A stretch of 64,000 nt of DNA, from the NCBI RefSeq assembly GCF_023701695.1, contig NZ_JAJOZC010000001.1:930001-994000 (forward strand), given 5' to 3'. The notes beneath the pieces were generated by a model. That model made no database searches and was not told the origin of the DNA. It saw only the letters and a list, made by a program, of their open reading frames with translations. The translations under genes and the position numbers were made by a program. The stretch comes from Streptomyces sp. RKAG290 (GTDB taxonomy: Bacteria; Actinomycetota; Actinomycetes; Streptomycetales; Streptomycetaceae). Positions 1 through 7,203 of this stretch are shown here, in pieces; position 1 is the first letter of the stretch, and every line of letters starts with the position of its first letter.

Positions 1-113
1 ACTTCCCCGGCCGACTGCGTGACGGGTACGACGGCCTGAGGACGCGCGGCGGAGCCGACGGGCGGGGCGGGGACACGACCGATTCGTACAAGACCTCTCG
101 GGGGCGCCCGCCC

Positions 114-119
114 TACCGT
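114..119 (+). promoter_or_regulatory. -10 hexamer TACCGT, leaderless-type promoter
   Basis: TACCGT fits the TANNNT -10 pattern of actinobacterial housekeeping promoters and lies 6 bp before the ATG at 126. Transcription would start at or next to the start codon, so the mRNA is probably leaderless. No clear -35 and no Shine-Dalgarno sequence precede the ATG. Confidence 0.5.
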
Positions 120-125
120 CGGATC

Positions 126-518
126 ATGACTCCACGACTCGACGCGATCGGCATCACCACCGCGGATCTGGCCGCATCGCTCGCCTTCTACCGCCGGCTC
201 GGCCTCGACATCCCCGCCGACGCGGAATCCGCACCCCATGTCGAAGTGACGCTCCCGGGCGGGCAGCGCCTGCTCTGGGACACCGAGGACGTCGTCCGCT
301 CCTTCGACCCCGAGTGGTCGGGGCCGAAGGGCGGTGAGCGCCTCGGGCTCGCCTTCCTCTGCGACAGCCCGGCGGAGGTCGACGCGGTCCACGACGAGCT
401 GACCGGCGCCGGATACCGGAGCCATCTGAAACCGTGGGACGCCGTGTGGGGGCAGCGCTACGCAGTGGTGCTCGACCCGGACGGCTGCGCGGTGTCGCTG
501 TTCGCCGCCGCGGGCTGA
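126..518 (+). CDS. VOC family (glyoxalase/bleomycin-resistance fold) protein
   Basis: A 130-aa single-domain protein of the vicinal oxygen chelate superfamily. The repeated beta-alpha-beta-beta-beta module is visible: an N-terminal IGITTADLAASLAFYRRLG strand-helix and a C-terminal GQRYAVVLDPDGCAVSLF strand pair. The usual first-strand metal ligand (His/Glu) is not obvious (DAIGITT), so it may be a non-catalytic binding or resistance-type member. Substrate cannot be told from sequence. The ATG is chosen because a -10-like TACCGT lies 6 bp upstream, implying a leaderless start. It converges on the AraC-type regulator downstream, with a hairpin between. Family assignment is secure; function is unknown. 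Confidence 0.85.
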   Translation: MTPRLDAIGITTADLAASLAFYRRLGLDIPADAESAPHVEVTLPGGQRLLWDTEDVVRSFDPEWSGPKGGERLGLAFLCDSPAEVDAVHDELTGAGYRSHLKPWDAVWGQRYAVVLDPDGCAVSLFAAAG

Positions 519-534
519 GGGGGCTGCGCCCGGA

Positions 535-550
535 TCGGGCCCTGGCCCGA
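535..550. terminator. hairpin between convergent genes
   Basis: TCGGGC and GCCCGA arms enclose a CCTG loop between the stops of the VOC gene and the minus-strand AraC gene. There is no T-tract, as is common for Streptomyces bidirectional terminators. Confidence 0.45.
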
Positions 551-579
551 CGAGCCCGGCATGATCCGGACGAGAATCC

Positions 580-1275
580 CTAAGGCGCGAAGTACTCGGT
601 CAGGGTGGTGCCGGCCAGTTCACGCATCTCCCGCGCGAGATGCGCCTGGTCGGCACAGCCCGCCGCGAGCGCGGCCTCGGCGTACGGCGTTCCGGCACGT
701 ACGAGGGCCAGCGCCCGCTGCAGACGCAGGACCCTGGCGAGCGTCTTGGGCCCGTATCCGAAGGCCGCCAGCGACCGGCGGTGCAGCTGGCGTGCGCCGA
801 GACCCACCGCGTGCGCCGTGTCCGCGACGGACCGGCCGCGGTCCAGCTGTCCGGCGACGAACCGCATCGCCGGGTCCGGCGGCGCGACAGCGGCCGCCCG
901 GGCCAGGGCGATCTCCTCCAGGGCGCCAGCCGGGTCCTCGGCCTCGGCGACCCGCTCGGTGAGCTCCCGGACCTGATCGTCCGGCCACAGCCCGGCCAGC
1001 GCGACCCTGCGGTCGCGCATCTCGTGCGCCGGTACGCCGAGGAGGGCGGGCGCCGTGCCGGGGGCGAAGCGGATTCCCGCGCAGCTGCCGCCGTCGCTCG
1101 CGGAGGCGGGTTCCGTGCGGGTGTCCGGGCCCGCGACGAGCAGCCGGCCGCCGATCCAGAGCAGGTCCATGCAGCCGTCGGGCAGCACCGGATGGACCGC
1201 GCCCCGGGGCACGGTCAGGGTCCAGACCTTCGCGCCGTCCACCCGCGAGGCGCGCTCTTCGTACCTGTCGCCCAT
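580..1275 (-). CDS. AraC-family transcriptional regulator with DUF6597-type N-terminus
   Basis: A 231-aa predicted DNA-binding regulator. The N-terminal half carries the [23 protein letters not shown] motif pattern typical of the DUF6597 ligand/sensor region found in this subfamily. The C-terminal ~85 residues (from about 147) form an AraC double helix-turn-helix: [20 protein letters not shown] is the first HTH and a second follows after [13 protein letters not shown]. The frame stays open further upstream, but the start [12 protein letters not shown] at 1275 gives the normal length. The gene is divergent from the Trypco1-like gene. Its target and ligand are unknown. Family call is firm; start is moderately sure. 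Confidence 0.85.
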   Translation of the reverse strand: MGDRYEERASRVDGAKVWTLTVPRGAVHPVLPDGCMDLLWIGGRLLVAGPDTRTEPASASDGGSCAGIRFAPGTAPALLGVPAHEMRDRRVALAGLWPDDQVRELTERVAEAEDPAGALEEIALARAAAVAPPDPAMRFVAGQLDRGRSVADTAHAVGLGARQLHRRSLAAFGYGPKTLARVLRLQRALALVRAGTPYAEAALAAGCADQAHLAREMRELAGTTLTEYFAP

Positions 1276-1332
1276 GCCACTAGTCTCGTCGACTGACGGA
1301 GTACGGGCCGAATCGGCATCCCGGGGGCGGTC

Positions 1333-1749
1333 ATGGCGGCACTGATGGAGTTCACCACCGACAGCGGTGCGACGGTGGTGGTCGAGGTCGACCGGCACGC
1401 CCCGGGTGCGCAGCTGGTCGCGCGCGACGGCAATTCCCTGGCCCGGTCGGGGCGCACGTTCGACAGCGCGCTCCAGGGCATCCGGGCCGCGGCGGAATCG
1501 GCGCTCGCGGTGTTCCGGGACGGCACGCTGAAGCCGGACGGCGTGGAGATCGAGTTCGGTGTGAAGATCACCACCGAGGCCGGGGCCGTGATCGCGAAAA
1601 GCTCGGTGGAGGGCCATCTGACGGTCAAGCTGTCGTGGTCACCCGGTTCGACACCACAGCCGGTTCCGGCAACGTCGGCGCCCCAGGCCGTGCAGACCTC
1701 ACCGGCCCCGCCGGCCCCGCCGGCACCGCCTGCCCCCGCCGTCGGCTGA
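1333..1749 (+). CDS. CU044_2847 / Trypco1 (trypsin-co-occurring domain 1) family protein
   Basis: A 138-aa protein. Residues 1-105 match the small beta-rich domain found in CU044_2847-type proteins ([16 protein letters not shown] start, [17 protein letters not shown] core, HLTVKLSW end). The last ~30 residues are a Pro/Ala-rich tail. In other actinobacteria this domain co-occurs with trypsin-like peptidases or effector-associated modules. No such peptidase gene is adjacent here, so the partner is not evident. No signal peptide or membrane segment is visible, so it should be cytosolic. The gene converges on the YihY/BrkB gene with an 18-bp gap. Function is unknown. Confidence 0.75.
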   Translation: MAALMEFTTDSGATVVVEVDRHAPGAQLVARDGNSLARSGRTFDSALQGIRAAAESALAVFRDGTLKPDGVEIEFGVKITTEAGAVIAKSSVEGHLTVKLSWSPGSTPQPVPATSAPQAVQTSPAPPAPPAPPAPAVG

Positions 1750-1766
1750 CCGCCGCGCGGCCGCGC

Positions 1767-2936
1767 TCACTCGTCGGGCTGGTGCGGTTTTTCCGGCTCC
1801 TTCTCGCGGCTCGGCTGCAGCCTGGACTTCACGTCGTCGGGCGGCAGGAACCGCGACCACCGCTCCGGGAACTCGGACGGCATGTAGGGGCTGTCCCCCT
1901 CGTCCCCGTAGTCCCCCTCGTCGTCCGCGCCGTCGTCCCAGCCCTCCGCCTGCGTCCGGGCCACGAACTCCGCCGCCTGGACGGCGCGCACCCGCTCGTT
2001 GGCCGCACGCGCCGCTGCCGTCGCCACCGAGGGCCACACCCGGTCGATGGCCGCGTTGACCGCGGCTCCCACCAGCACCGCGAACGCGGAGATGCCGATC
2101 CACAGCAGAACGGCGATCGGGGCGGCGAGCGAACCGTAGATGGTGGGTCCCTCGACCGTACTGGTGAGGTAGATCCGCAGCACGAAACTGCCGAGCACCC
2201 AGATCGCGAGCGCCATCAGGGCGCCCGGGGTGTCCTCGATCCAGGGCGAGCGGACGGGGACGGACACGTGGTAGAGCGTCGTCAGGAAGGAGATGGACAG
2301 CAGTATCACGAGCGGCCAGTACAGGACGCTTATGAGCTCGGTGCCCCAGGGGATGAACTCGACGACCCGGTCGGGGCCGACCACCAGCAGCGGCAGCACG
2401 ACCGCGCCCAGCAGCAGCGCCACCACGTACAGCAGGAAGGCCAGCATCCGGGTCTTGACGATGCCGCGCTGGCCGTCGAGGCCGTACATCACGGTGATGG
2501 TGTCGATGAAGACGTTCACCGCGCGGGAACCCGACCAGAGCGCGATCGCGAAACCGATCGAGATGACATCCGGCCTGGCGCCGGTGGTGACGTCCGCCAG
2601 GAGGGGCTTGGCGAAGTCGTTGACGCCCCGCTGGGAGAGCACCGTCTGCGCGGCGCTGAGGATGTTGTTCTCGATGGAGGCGACCGTGGTGGTGCTGGTC
2701 CACTCGTCGACGTAACCGAGCAGGCCGATCAGGCCGAGCAGCAGCGGCGGCAGGGACAGCAGGGTGAAGAACGCCGCCTCGGCGGCGAGTCCCAGAATGC
2801 GGTACTCCATGCACGAGTTGACCGTGTCCTTGAGCAACTGCCAGACCAGCTGCCGCTTGGAGACGTTGCGGTAGAGGACGCGCGCCCGGTGGAGCCGGCC
2901 CGGTGGCCGCTCGGGTGTTTCATTTGCTGCCTGCAC
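1767..2936 (-). CDS. YihY/virulence factor BrkB family membrane protein
   Basis: A 389-aa integral membrane protein. About six hydrophobic segments are visible, beginning AAFFTLLSLPPLLLGLIGLL near residue 55 and including MLAFLLYVVALLLGAVVLPL and PLVILLSISFLTTLYH. Charged N- and C-terminal tails lie outside the membrane domain; the C-terminus is acidic then basic. The family was once annotated as ribonuclease BN but is a membrane protein of unclear function. The GTG start at 2936 is supported by a -10-like TACGGT 6 bp upstream on the minus strand. The divergent acyl-CoA dehydrogenase start lies only 17 bp away. Confidence 0.9.
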   Translation of the reverse strand: MQAANETPERPPGRLHRARVLYRNVSKRQLVWQLLKDTVNSCMEYRILGLAAEAAFFTLLSLPPLLLGLIGLLGYVDEWTSTTTVASIENNILSAAQTVLSQRGVNDFAKPLLADVTTGARPDVISIGFAIALWSGSRAVNVFIDTITVMYGLDGQRGIVKTRMLAFLLYVVALLLGAVVLPLLVVGPDRVVEFIPWGTELISVLYWPLVILLSISFLTTLYHVSVPVRSPWIEDTPGALMALAIWVLGSFVLRIYLTSTVEGPTIYGSLAAPIAVLLWIGISAFAVLVGAAVNAAIDRVWPSVATAAARAANERVRAVQAAEFVARTQAEGWDDGADDEGDYGDEGDSPYMPSEFPERWSRFLPPDDVKSRLQPSREKEPEKPHQPDE

Positions 2937-2941
2937 GTCCT

Positions 2942-2948
2942 TACCGTA
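2942..2948. promoter_or_regulatory. shared overlapping -10 boxes of two divergent leaderless genes
   Basis: The 7-bp TACCGTA reads TACCGT on the plus strand, 6 bp before ATG 2954, and TACGGT on the minus strand, 6 bp before GTG 2936. Both fit TANNNT at leaderless spacing. The two -10 elements occupy the same seven bases, so RNA polymerase could use only one direction at a time, and each -35 would lie inside the opposite gene. Confidence 0.6.
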
Positions 2949-2953
2949 TCGGC

Positions 2954-4590
2954 ATGGCAGCCACCACCCACACAGTGTCCAACCAGGCCCTCCCCTCCTC
3001 GGCTACGACGTCTTCAGCGCGGACCGGGCGCTCACCGAAGCCGTGGAGCGGCACCTCCCGTCGGAACTGCTCGACGAGGCGCGGGACGGGCTCGTCGAGC
3101 TCGGCAGGTCCGCCGGCTCCGCCCAGGCGCAGAAGTGGGGTGCGCAGGCGAACGAGAATCCGCCCAAGCTGCGCACCCACGACCGTTACGGACACCGCGT
3201 CGACGAGGTGGAGTTCCATCCGGCCTGGCACCGGCTGCTCGGCCACGCCGTGTCCGCGGGCCTGACCGACGCCTGGGACCGGCCGGGCGGTCATGTGCGG
3301 CGGGCGGCCGGCTTCCTGGTCTGGACGCAGGCCGAGGCGGGCCACGGCTGCCCGCTCTCGATGACTCACGCGGCAGTGCCCGCGCTGCGCACCGATCCGG
3401 CGGCGGCCGCCGGGTGGGAGCCGCTGCTGGCCTCGCACGTGTACGACGAGGGGCTGCGGCCGGCCACGGAGAAGGCCGGGGTGCTGCTCGGGATGGGCAT
3501 GACGGAGAAGCAGGGCGGCACGGACGTGCGGTCCAACACGACGCGCGCCGAACCGCTGGCGGGCGAGGGCGAGTATCTGCTCACCGGGCACAAGTGGTTC
3601 TGCTCGGCGCCGATGTCCGACGGATTCCTGGTGCTGGCGCAGGCACCCGGCGGACTGACGTGCTTCCTGCTCCCCCGGGTGCTGCCGGACGGCACCCGCA
3701 ACGCCTTCGCGATCCAGCGCCTCAAGGACAAGCTGGGCAACCGGTCCAACGCCTCGGCCGAGGTCGAGTTCGACGGTACGTGGGCACGCCGGGTCGGCGA
3801 GGAGGGGCGCGGGGTGCGCACGATCATCGAGATGGTGGCGGCGACCCGGCTGGACTGCGTGATCGGCTCGGCGGCGCTGATGCGGCAGGCGGTGGCGCAG
3901 GCGGTCCACCACGCCACCTACCGCAGCGCGTTCGGCGGGGTGCTGGTCGACAAGCCGCTGATGCGCAACGTGCTGGCCGACCTGGCGCTGGAGTCGGAGG
4001 CGGCCACGGTGCTGGCGATGCGGCTGGCGGCCGCGTACGACGCCGGGACCGCGAGTGAGGCGGCGTTCCTGCGGATCGCGGTGCCGGCGGCGAAGTACTG
4101 GGTGACCAAGCGGTGCACGCCGTTGGTGGGCGAGGCGCTCGAGTGCCTGGGCGGCAACGGCTACGTGGAGGAGTCGGGGATGCCCAGGCTGTTGCGCGAG
4201 GCGCCGCTCAACTCGATCTGGGAGGGATCGGGGAACGTCCAGGCGCTGGACGTGCTGCGGGCGCTGCAGCGGGAGCCGCTGGCGCTCAACGCGTTCCTCT
4301 CGGAGGTCGGGAAGGCGCGCGGCGCCGATCACCGGCTGGACCGGGCGATCAAGGACCTGCTGACCGAGCTGGCCGATCTGCAGGGGATCGAGGCGCGGGC
4401 CCGCCGGGTCGTGGAGCGGATGGCGCTGGTGCTGCAGGGCTCGCTGCTGGTGCGCTGGGCCACGCCGGAGGTCGCCGACGCCTTCTGCGCCTCACGTCTG
4501 GGCGGGGACTGGGGCTCGGCCTTCGGGACGCTGCCGCACAGCCTCGATCTGGCAGCGGTGGTGGAACGGGCGCGTCCGGTGGAGTGCTGA
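2954..4590 (+). CDS. acyl-CoA dehydrogenase family protein, 5' end frameshifted
   Basis: An FAD-dependent acyl-CoA dehydrogenase-like protein, about 545 aa when corrected. The family oxidises acyl-CoA thioesters at the alpha-beta bond. Visible landmarks are GMGMTEKQGGTDVRSNTT (FAD/substrate region), GHKWFCSAPMSDGFLVLAQ, and a C-terminal CLGGNGYVEESGMPRLLREA followed by WEGSGNVQALDV. The natural start appears to be ATG 2954, preceded by a -10 at leaderless spacing. After codon 12 the frame must shift by one base at the CCC run 2988-2990 to give a PPLLGYDVF continuation into the main frame. Uncorrected, the longest intact frame begins at GTG 3043 (515 aa). The cause is either a missing C in the assembly or a real mutation. 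Substrate is unknown. Confidence 0.85.
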
Positions 4591-4634
4591 CGCCGCCGGG
4601 GCCCGCCCACCGCGCGGGGCGCCGGGTAGCAACA

Positions 4635-4668
4635 GGGGGTGGTGCTGCGCCGACACGGCACCACCCCC
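4635..4668. terminator. strong hairpin after acyl-CoA dehydrogenase gene
   Basis: A perfect 11-bp stem, GGGGGTGGTGC pairing with GCACCACCCCC across a 12-nt loop, 44 bp after the stop codon. It is a likely intrinsic terminator without a T-tract. Confidence 0.7.
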
Positions 4669-4752
4669 CATGCTGTACACACCGGGTCCGCGGGCCGGGG
4701 CCCGCCGTCCGGTGTGCGCCACTCTCGTACGGGTCGGGGGGCCGTCGCCAGA

Positions 4753-4806
4753 GTTGCAGAGGGTTGCAACCATTGTGTGGAGTTGCGATATCAGGGTCCT
4801 TGCAAC
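4753..4806 (+). promoter_or_regulatory. GTTGCA-repeat promoter/operator region of the GAF regulator
   Basis: Four copies of a GTTGC/GCAAC element occur in 54 bp: GTTGCA 4753-4758, the palindrome GTTGCAAC 4763-4770, GTTGC 4782-4786 and TTGCAAC 4800-4806. A possible promoter overlaps them, with TTGCAA 4764-4769 as -35, a 17-bp spacer, and GATATC 4787-4792 as -10. This suggests that a protein, perhaps the downstream GAF regulator itself, binds here. That link is inferred. Confidence 0.5.
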
Positions 4807-4870
4807 GGCAGGATGGGGGCCCCGTGGCCTTTTGACCGGGGTCCGGCACAGGCAAGAGGGGGAAACCGGC

Positions 4871-6157
4871 ATGGAGACGAGTCCTGTCGACGTGATGCGG
4901 CTCGCCGGCCAGGAGGCCCGCCTGGCCGCCCGCCTGGTCCACCGGGCCCGTGAGGCGAGGATGGCGGGCGAGCGGATGCCCGCCGCGCCGCGGGCCGAGA
5001 TCGGGGCCTCCTGGGACCGGGTGCTGCGCAGCGGGATCGATCCGGAGCAGACCACGCACAGCGTCCTGCTGGAGCTGGACGAGATCGAGCACCGGCGCCG
5101 GAGTTCCACGCTGGGTGAGGTGATGCCGCTGCTCGGCGACGGTCTGGCGGACATCGCCGACGCCTCGCAGCAGATCATGGTCGTCACCGACGTGGAGGGC
5201 CGGGTGCTGTGGCGCCAGGGCAACGCGGGAGTGCTGCGCCGGGCCGACGACATCTGCCTGGAGGAAGGCGCCGCCTGGTCGGAGGAGATCACGGGCACCA
5301 ACGCGATCGGGACGGCACTCGCCTCGCGCGCCCCGGTGCAGGTCCATTCCGCGGAGCATTTCGTCCGCACGCTGCACGGCTGGACGTGCGCGGCGGCTCC
5401 GGTGCGCGACCCGCGGGACAACCGGCTGATGGGGATCGTCGACATCAGCGGTCCGGCGTCCACCTTCCATCCCATGACGCTGGCCCTGGTCGGTTCGGTG
5501 GCCCGGCTGGCCGAGAGCGAGATGAGGACCCGGCACCTGGAGGCGATCGACCGGCTGCGCTCGGTGGCGGCGCCGATGCTGTGCCGGCTGGGCGGGCGGG
5601 CGCTCGCCGTGGACAGCCACGGCTGGCTGGCGGCGGTCACCGGGATGCCGCCGGTGGACCGGCTGCCGCTGCCGAAGTCCCTGCAGCCGGGCCGGGTGTG
5701 GCTGCCCTCCCTCGGGATGTGCCGGGTGGAGCCGCTGCCGGGCGGCTGGCTGGTGCAGGTGGCGGACGGCGCGATGGACAGCCCGCCGCGCCGGGTCGTG
5801 CTCGACCTGAGCCGGCCGCGCAGCCTCGCGGTGAACGTGGTGAGCCCGGTGGGCACCTGGACGCAGCGGCTCTCGCCGCGCCACGCCGAGCTGCTGTACG
5901 CGCTCGCGCTGCACCGTGAGGGGCGTTCCGCGTCCGAGCTGGCGCAGGACATCTTCGGCGATCCGACCAGGACCGTGACGGTGCGGGCCGAGATCTCACG
6001 GCTGCGCCGCCATCTCGCGGAGGTGCTGGCGCACCGCCCGTACCGCTTCGGCGAGGGGGTCGAGGTGGAGGTGATCCATCCGGAGCACCCGGGCGATCTG
6101 CTGCCGCGCTCGAAGGCTCCGGTGGTGGTGGCGGCGCGCAGCACCACCGCCACCTGA
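4871..6157 (+). CDS. GAF domain-containing transcriptional regulator
   Basis: A 428-aa regulator. The N-terminal ~75 residues are helical and resemble the start of AcoR-type activators (EIGASWDRVLRSGIDPEQT). A GAF sensor domain follows at about 80-205 (QIMVVTDVEGRVLWRQGN ... EEITGTNAIGTALASRAPVQV ... LMGIVDISGPASTFHP). The C-terminal part has a winged-helix-like segment, ASELAQDIFGDPTRTVTVRA then EISRLRRHL. No AAA+ sigma-54 interaction domain is present, so it should not act through sigma-54. The start at ATG 4871 follows an AGAGGGGGA ribosome site. The GTTGCA cluster upstream may be its own operator. Ligand unknown; the acyl-CoA dehydrogenase upstream is a possible but unproven target. Confidence 0.85.
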   Translation: METSPVDVMRLAGQEARLAARLVHRAREARMAGERMPAAPRAEIGASWDRVLRSGIDPEQTTHSVLLELDEIEHRRRSSTLGEVMPLLGDGLADIADASQQIMVVTDVEGRVLWRQGNAGVLRRADDICLEEGAAWSEEITGTNAIGTALASRAPVQVHSAEHFVRTLHGWTCAAAPVRDPRDNRLMGIVDISGPASTFHPMTLALVGSVARLAESEMRTRHLEAIDRLRSVAAPMLCRLGGRALAVDSHGWLAAVTGMPPVDRLPLPKSLQPGRVWLPSLGMCRVEPLPGGWLVQVADGAMDSPPRRVVLDLSRPRSLAVNVVSPVGTWTQRLSPRHAELLYALALHREGRSASELAQDIFGDPTRTVTVRAEISRLRRHLAEVLAHRPYRFGEGVEVEVIHPEHPGDLLPRSKAPVVVAARSTTAT

Positions 6158-6237
6158 GGGGGTTCTCGCAGGTCCGGGGCGTCCGCCCACCGGGACCGGC
6201 TTGGGCCGGGGCCGCGGGGCATGGTTCTCTGGCAGTC

Positions 6238-6843
6238 ATGAGCAACCCCGCGCGAGCCGCCGACCCGACCTCCGAGGTGACCGTCTGGTCGCTGGAACAG
6301 ACCTCACCCGATGATCTGCGGCCCTCGGCCGCACCGGAGGGTGACGTCCGGATCGTCCGGTCCGAGGTGCCGCTGCCCGAGTTCAGCCGCTTCCTCTACA
6401 CAGCGGTCGGCGGTGACATCCGGTGGACGGACCGGCTCACGATGACGTACGCGCAGTGGCAGGAGGCGCTGGACCGTCCGGGTGCGGAGACCTGGGTGGC
6501 CTACGCCAACGGGACACCGGCCGGGTACATCGAGCTGGACCCGCAGGACGACGGCGCGGTCGAGATCATGTACTTCGGCCTCATACCGGCGTTCCGGGGG
6601 CGCCGGATCGGCGGCCATCTGCTCTCGTACGGGGCGGCCCGGGCCTGGGACCTGGCGCAGCGGTGGCCGGAGCGGCCCGCGACGAAGCGGGTGTGGCTGC
6701 ACACGTGCTCCAAGGACGGCCCGCACGCCATGGACAACTACCTGCGCCGCGGCTTCCGGCTCTTCGACACCCGGACCGAGCTGGAGCCCGAGGTCGCCTC
6801 GCCGGGCCCCTGGCCCGATTCCGGCCGGACGCTGCTTCCGTAA
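6238..6843 (+). CDS. GNAT family N-acetyltransferase
   Basis: A 201-aa acetyltransferase of the Gcn5-related family. The acetyl-CoA-binding segment is visible as VEIMYFGLIPAFRGRRIGGH (a variant Q/RxxGxG/A loop) followed by LLSYGAARAW. The N-terminal part has the typical beta-alpha substrate half, with SRFLYTAVGGDIRW and TWVAYANGTPAGYIELD. The C-terminal HTCSKDGPHAMDNYLRRGF strand-helix closes the fold. Acceptor substrate is unknown. It is followed by two hairpins, so it is probably transcribed alone and not with the sulfur operon. Family call is firm. Confidence 0.88.
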   Translation: MSNPARAADPTSEVTVWSLEQTSPDDLRPSAAPEGDVRIVRSEVPLPEFSRFLYTAVGGDIRWTDRLTMTYAQWQEALDRPGAETWVAYANGTPAGYIELDPQDDGAVEIMYFGLIPAFRGRRIGGHLLSYGAARAWDLAQRWPERPATKRVWLHTCSKDGPHAMDNYLRRGFRLFDTRTELEPEVASPGPWPDSGRTLLP

Positions 6844-6873
6844 CGAGGCCACTGGTAAGAAATGCACGTGGTT

Positions 6874-6922
6874 GTCCGGTTTTCCGGACGGCCAGGCGCC
6901 CGCCACATCAGTGACGGGCGCC
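6874..6922. terminator. two hairpins separating GNAT gene from sulfur operon
   Basis: Hairpin one is GTCCGG-TTTT-CCGGAC (6874-6889). Hairpin two is a perfect 8-bp stem GGCGCCCG/CGGGCGCC with a 12-nt loop (6895-6922). They begin about 30 bp after the GNAT stop and probably terminate its transcript. Confidence 0.6.
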
Positions 6923-6938
6923 ACAGCGTTTCACCTGT

Positions 6939-7000
6939 CGAGACAGTCTCGTCCACATCGTGGATCGTGGTGGACTGGCCCGAGATTCGCGTGACACGCT
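6939..7000 (+). promoter_or_regulatory. candidate operator and promoter of the sulfur operon
   Basis: A 13-bp palindrome CGAGAC-A-GTCTCG (6939-6951), overlapped by CTGTC-GA-GACAG (6935-6946), is followed by an inverted repeat GTCCAC (6951-6956)/GTGGAC (6970-6975). Downstream, TGGACT (6971-6976) and CACGCT (6995-7000) with an 18-bp spacer could be weak -35 and -10 elements placing the start of transcription at the leader-peptide ATG 7007. The palindromes are directly seen; the promoter and any bound regulator are inferred. Confidence 0.45.
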
Positions 7001-7006
7001 TCCGTC

Positions 7007-7090
7007 ATGTCTGGAACTGGAATTGCCTTGGTGAGTCGACGCCACGTCGACCTCGGCCGCATGTCCAGCGCCATCTGTCCGGCAGGCTGA
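7007..7090 (+). CDS. leader peptide of the sulfur assimilation operon
   Basis: A 27-aa ORF ending 113 bp before the sulfite reductase start. Its core HVDLGRMSSAIC matches the short HVDLxRxxSAxC leader peptides found upstream of sulfur-metabolism genes in Streptomyces. The single Cys codon sits four codons before the stop. Such peptides are thought to couple ribosome progress at Cys codons to expression of the downstream operon, by attenuation or translation coupling. There is no ribosome-binding site before the ATG, which is consistent with a leaderless transcript. The family match is strong; the regulatory mechanism here is inferred. Confidence 0.8.
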   Translation: MSGTGIALVSRRHVDLGRMSSAICPAG

Positions 7091-7203
7091 GAGTCACCAG
7101 CACCGCCGCGCCCCCTTTCTCTGCAAACCCTGCGCACCGCCGCGCCTCGACGCCAGTGTGCAGTTCAGAGCCGCCCTCCTGCAGTCCCGAAGGACGTACT
7201 GTC

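Noticed and set aside
1..125. Possible 3' end of an upstream gene at the left edge
   Set aside because: Too short to identify a frame or family; only the VOC promoter can be supported.
1635..4058. An 807-codon plus-strand frame across yihY and the acyl-CoA dehydrogenase gene
   Set aside because: It is antisense to yihY and out of frame with the dehydrogenase; composition is Arg/Gly/Ala-rich shadow coding.
7091..7203. SAM riboswitch between leader peptide and sulfite reductase
   Set aside because: No recognisable aptamer pairing; the leader-peptide mechanism explains the region better.
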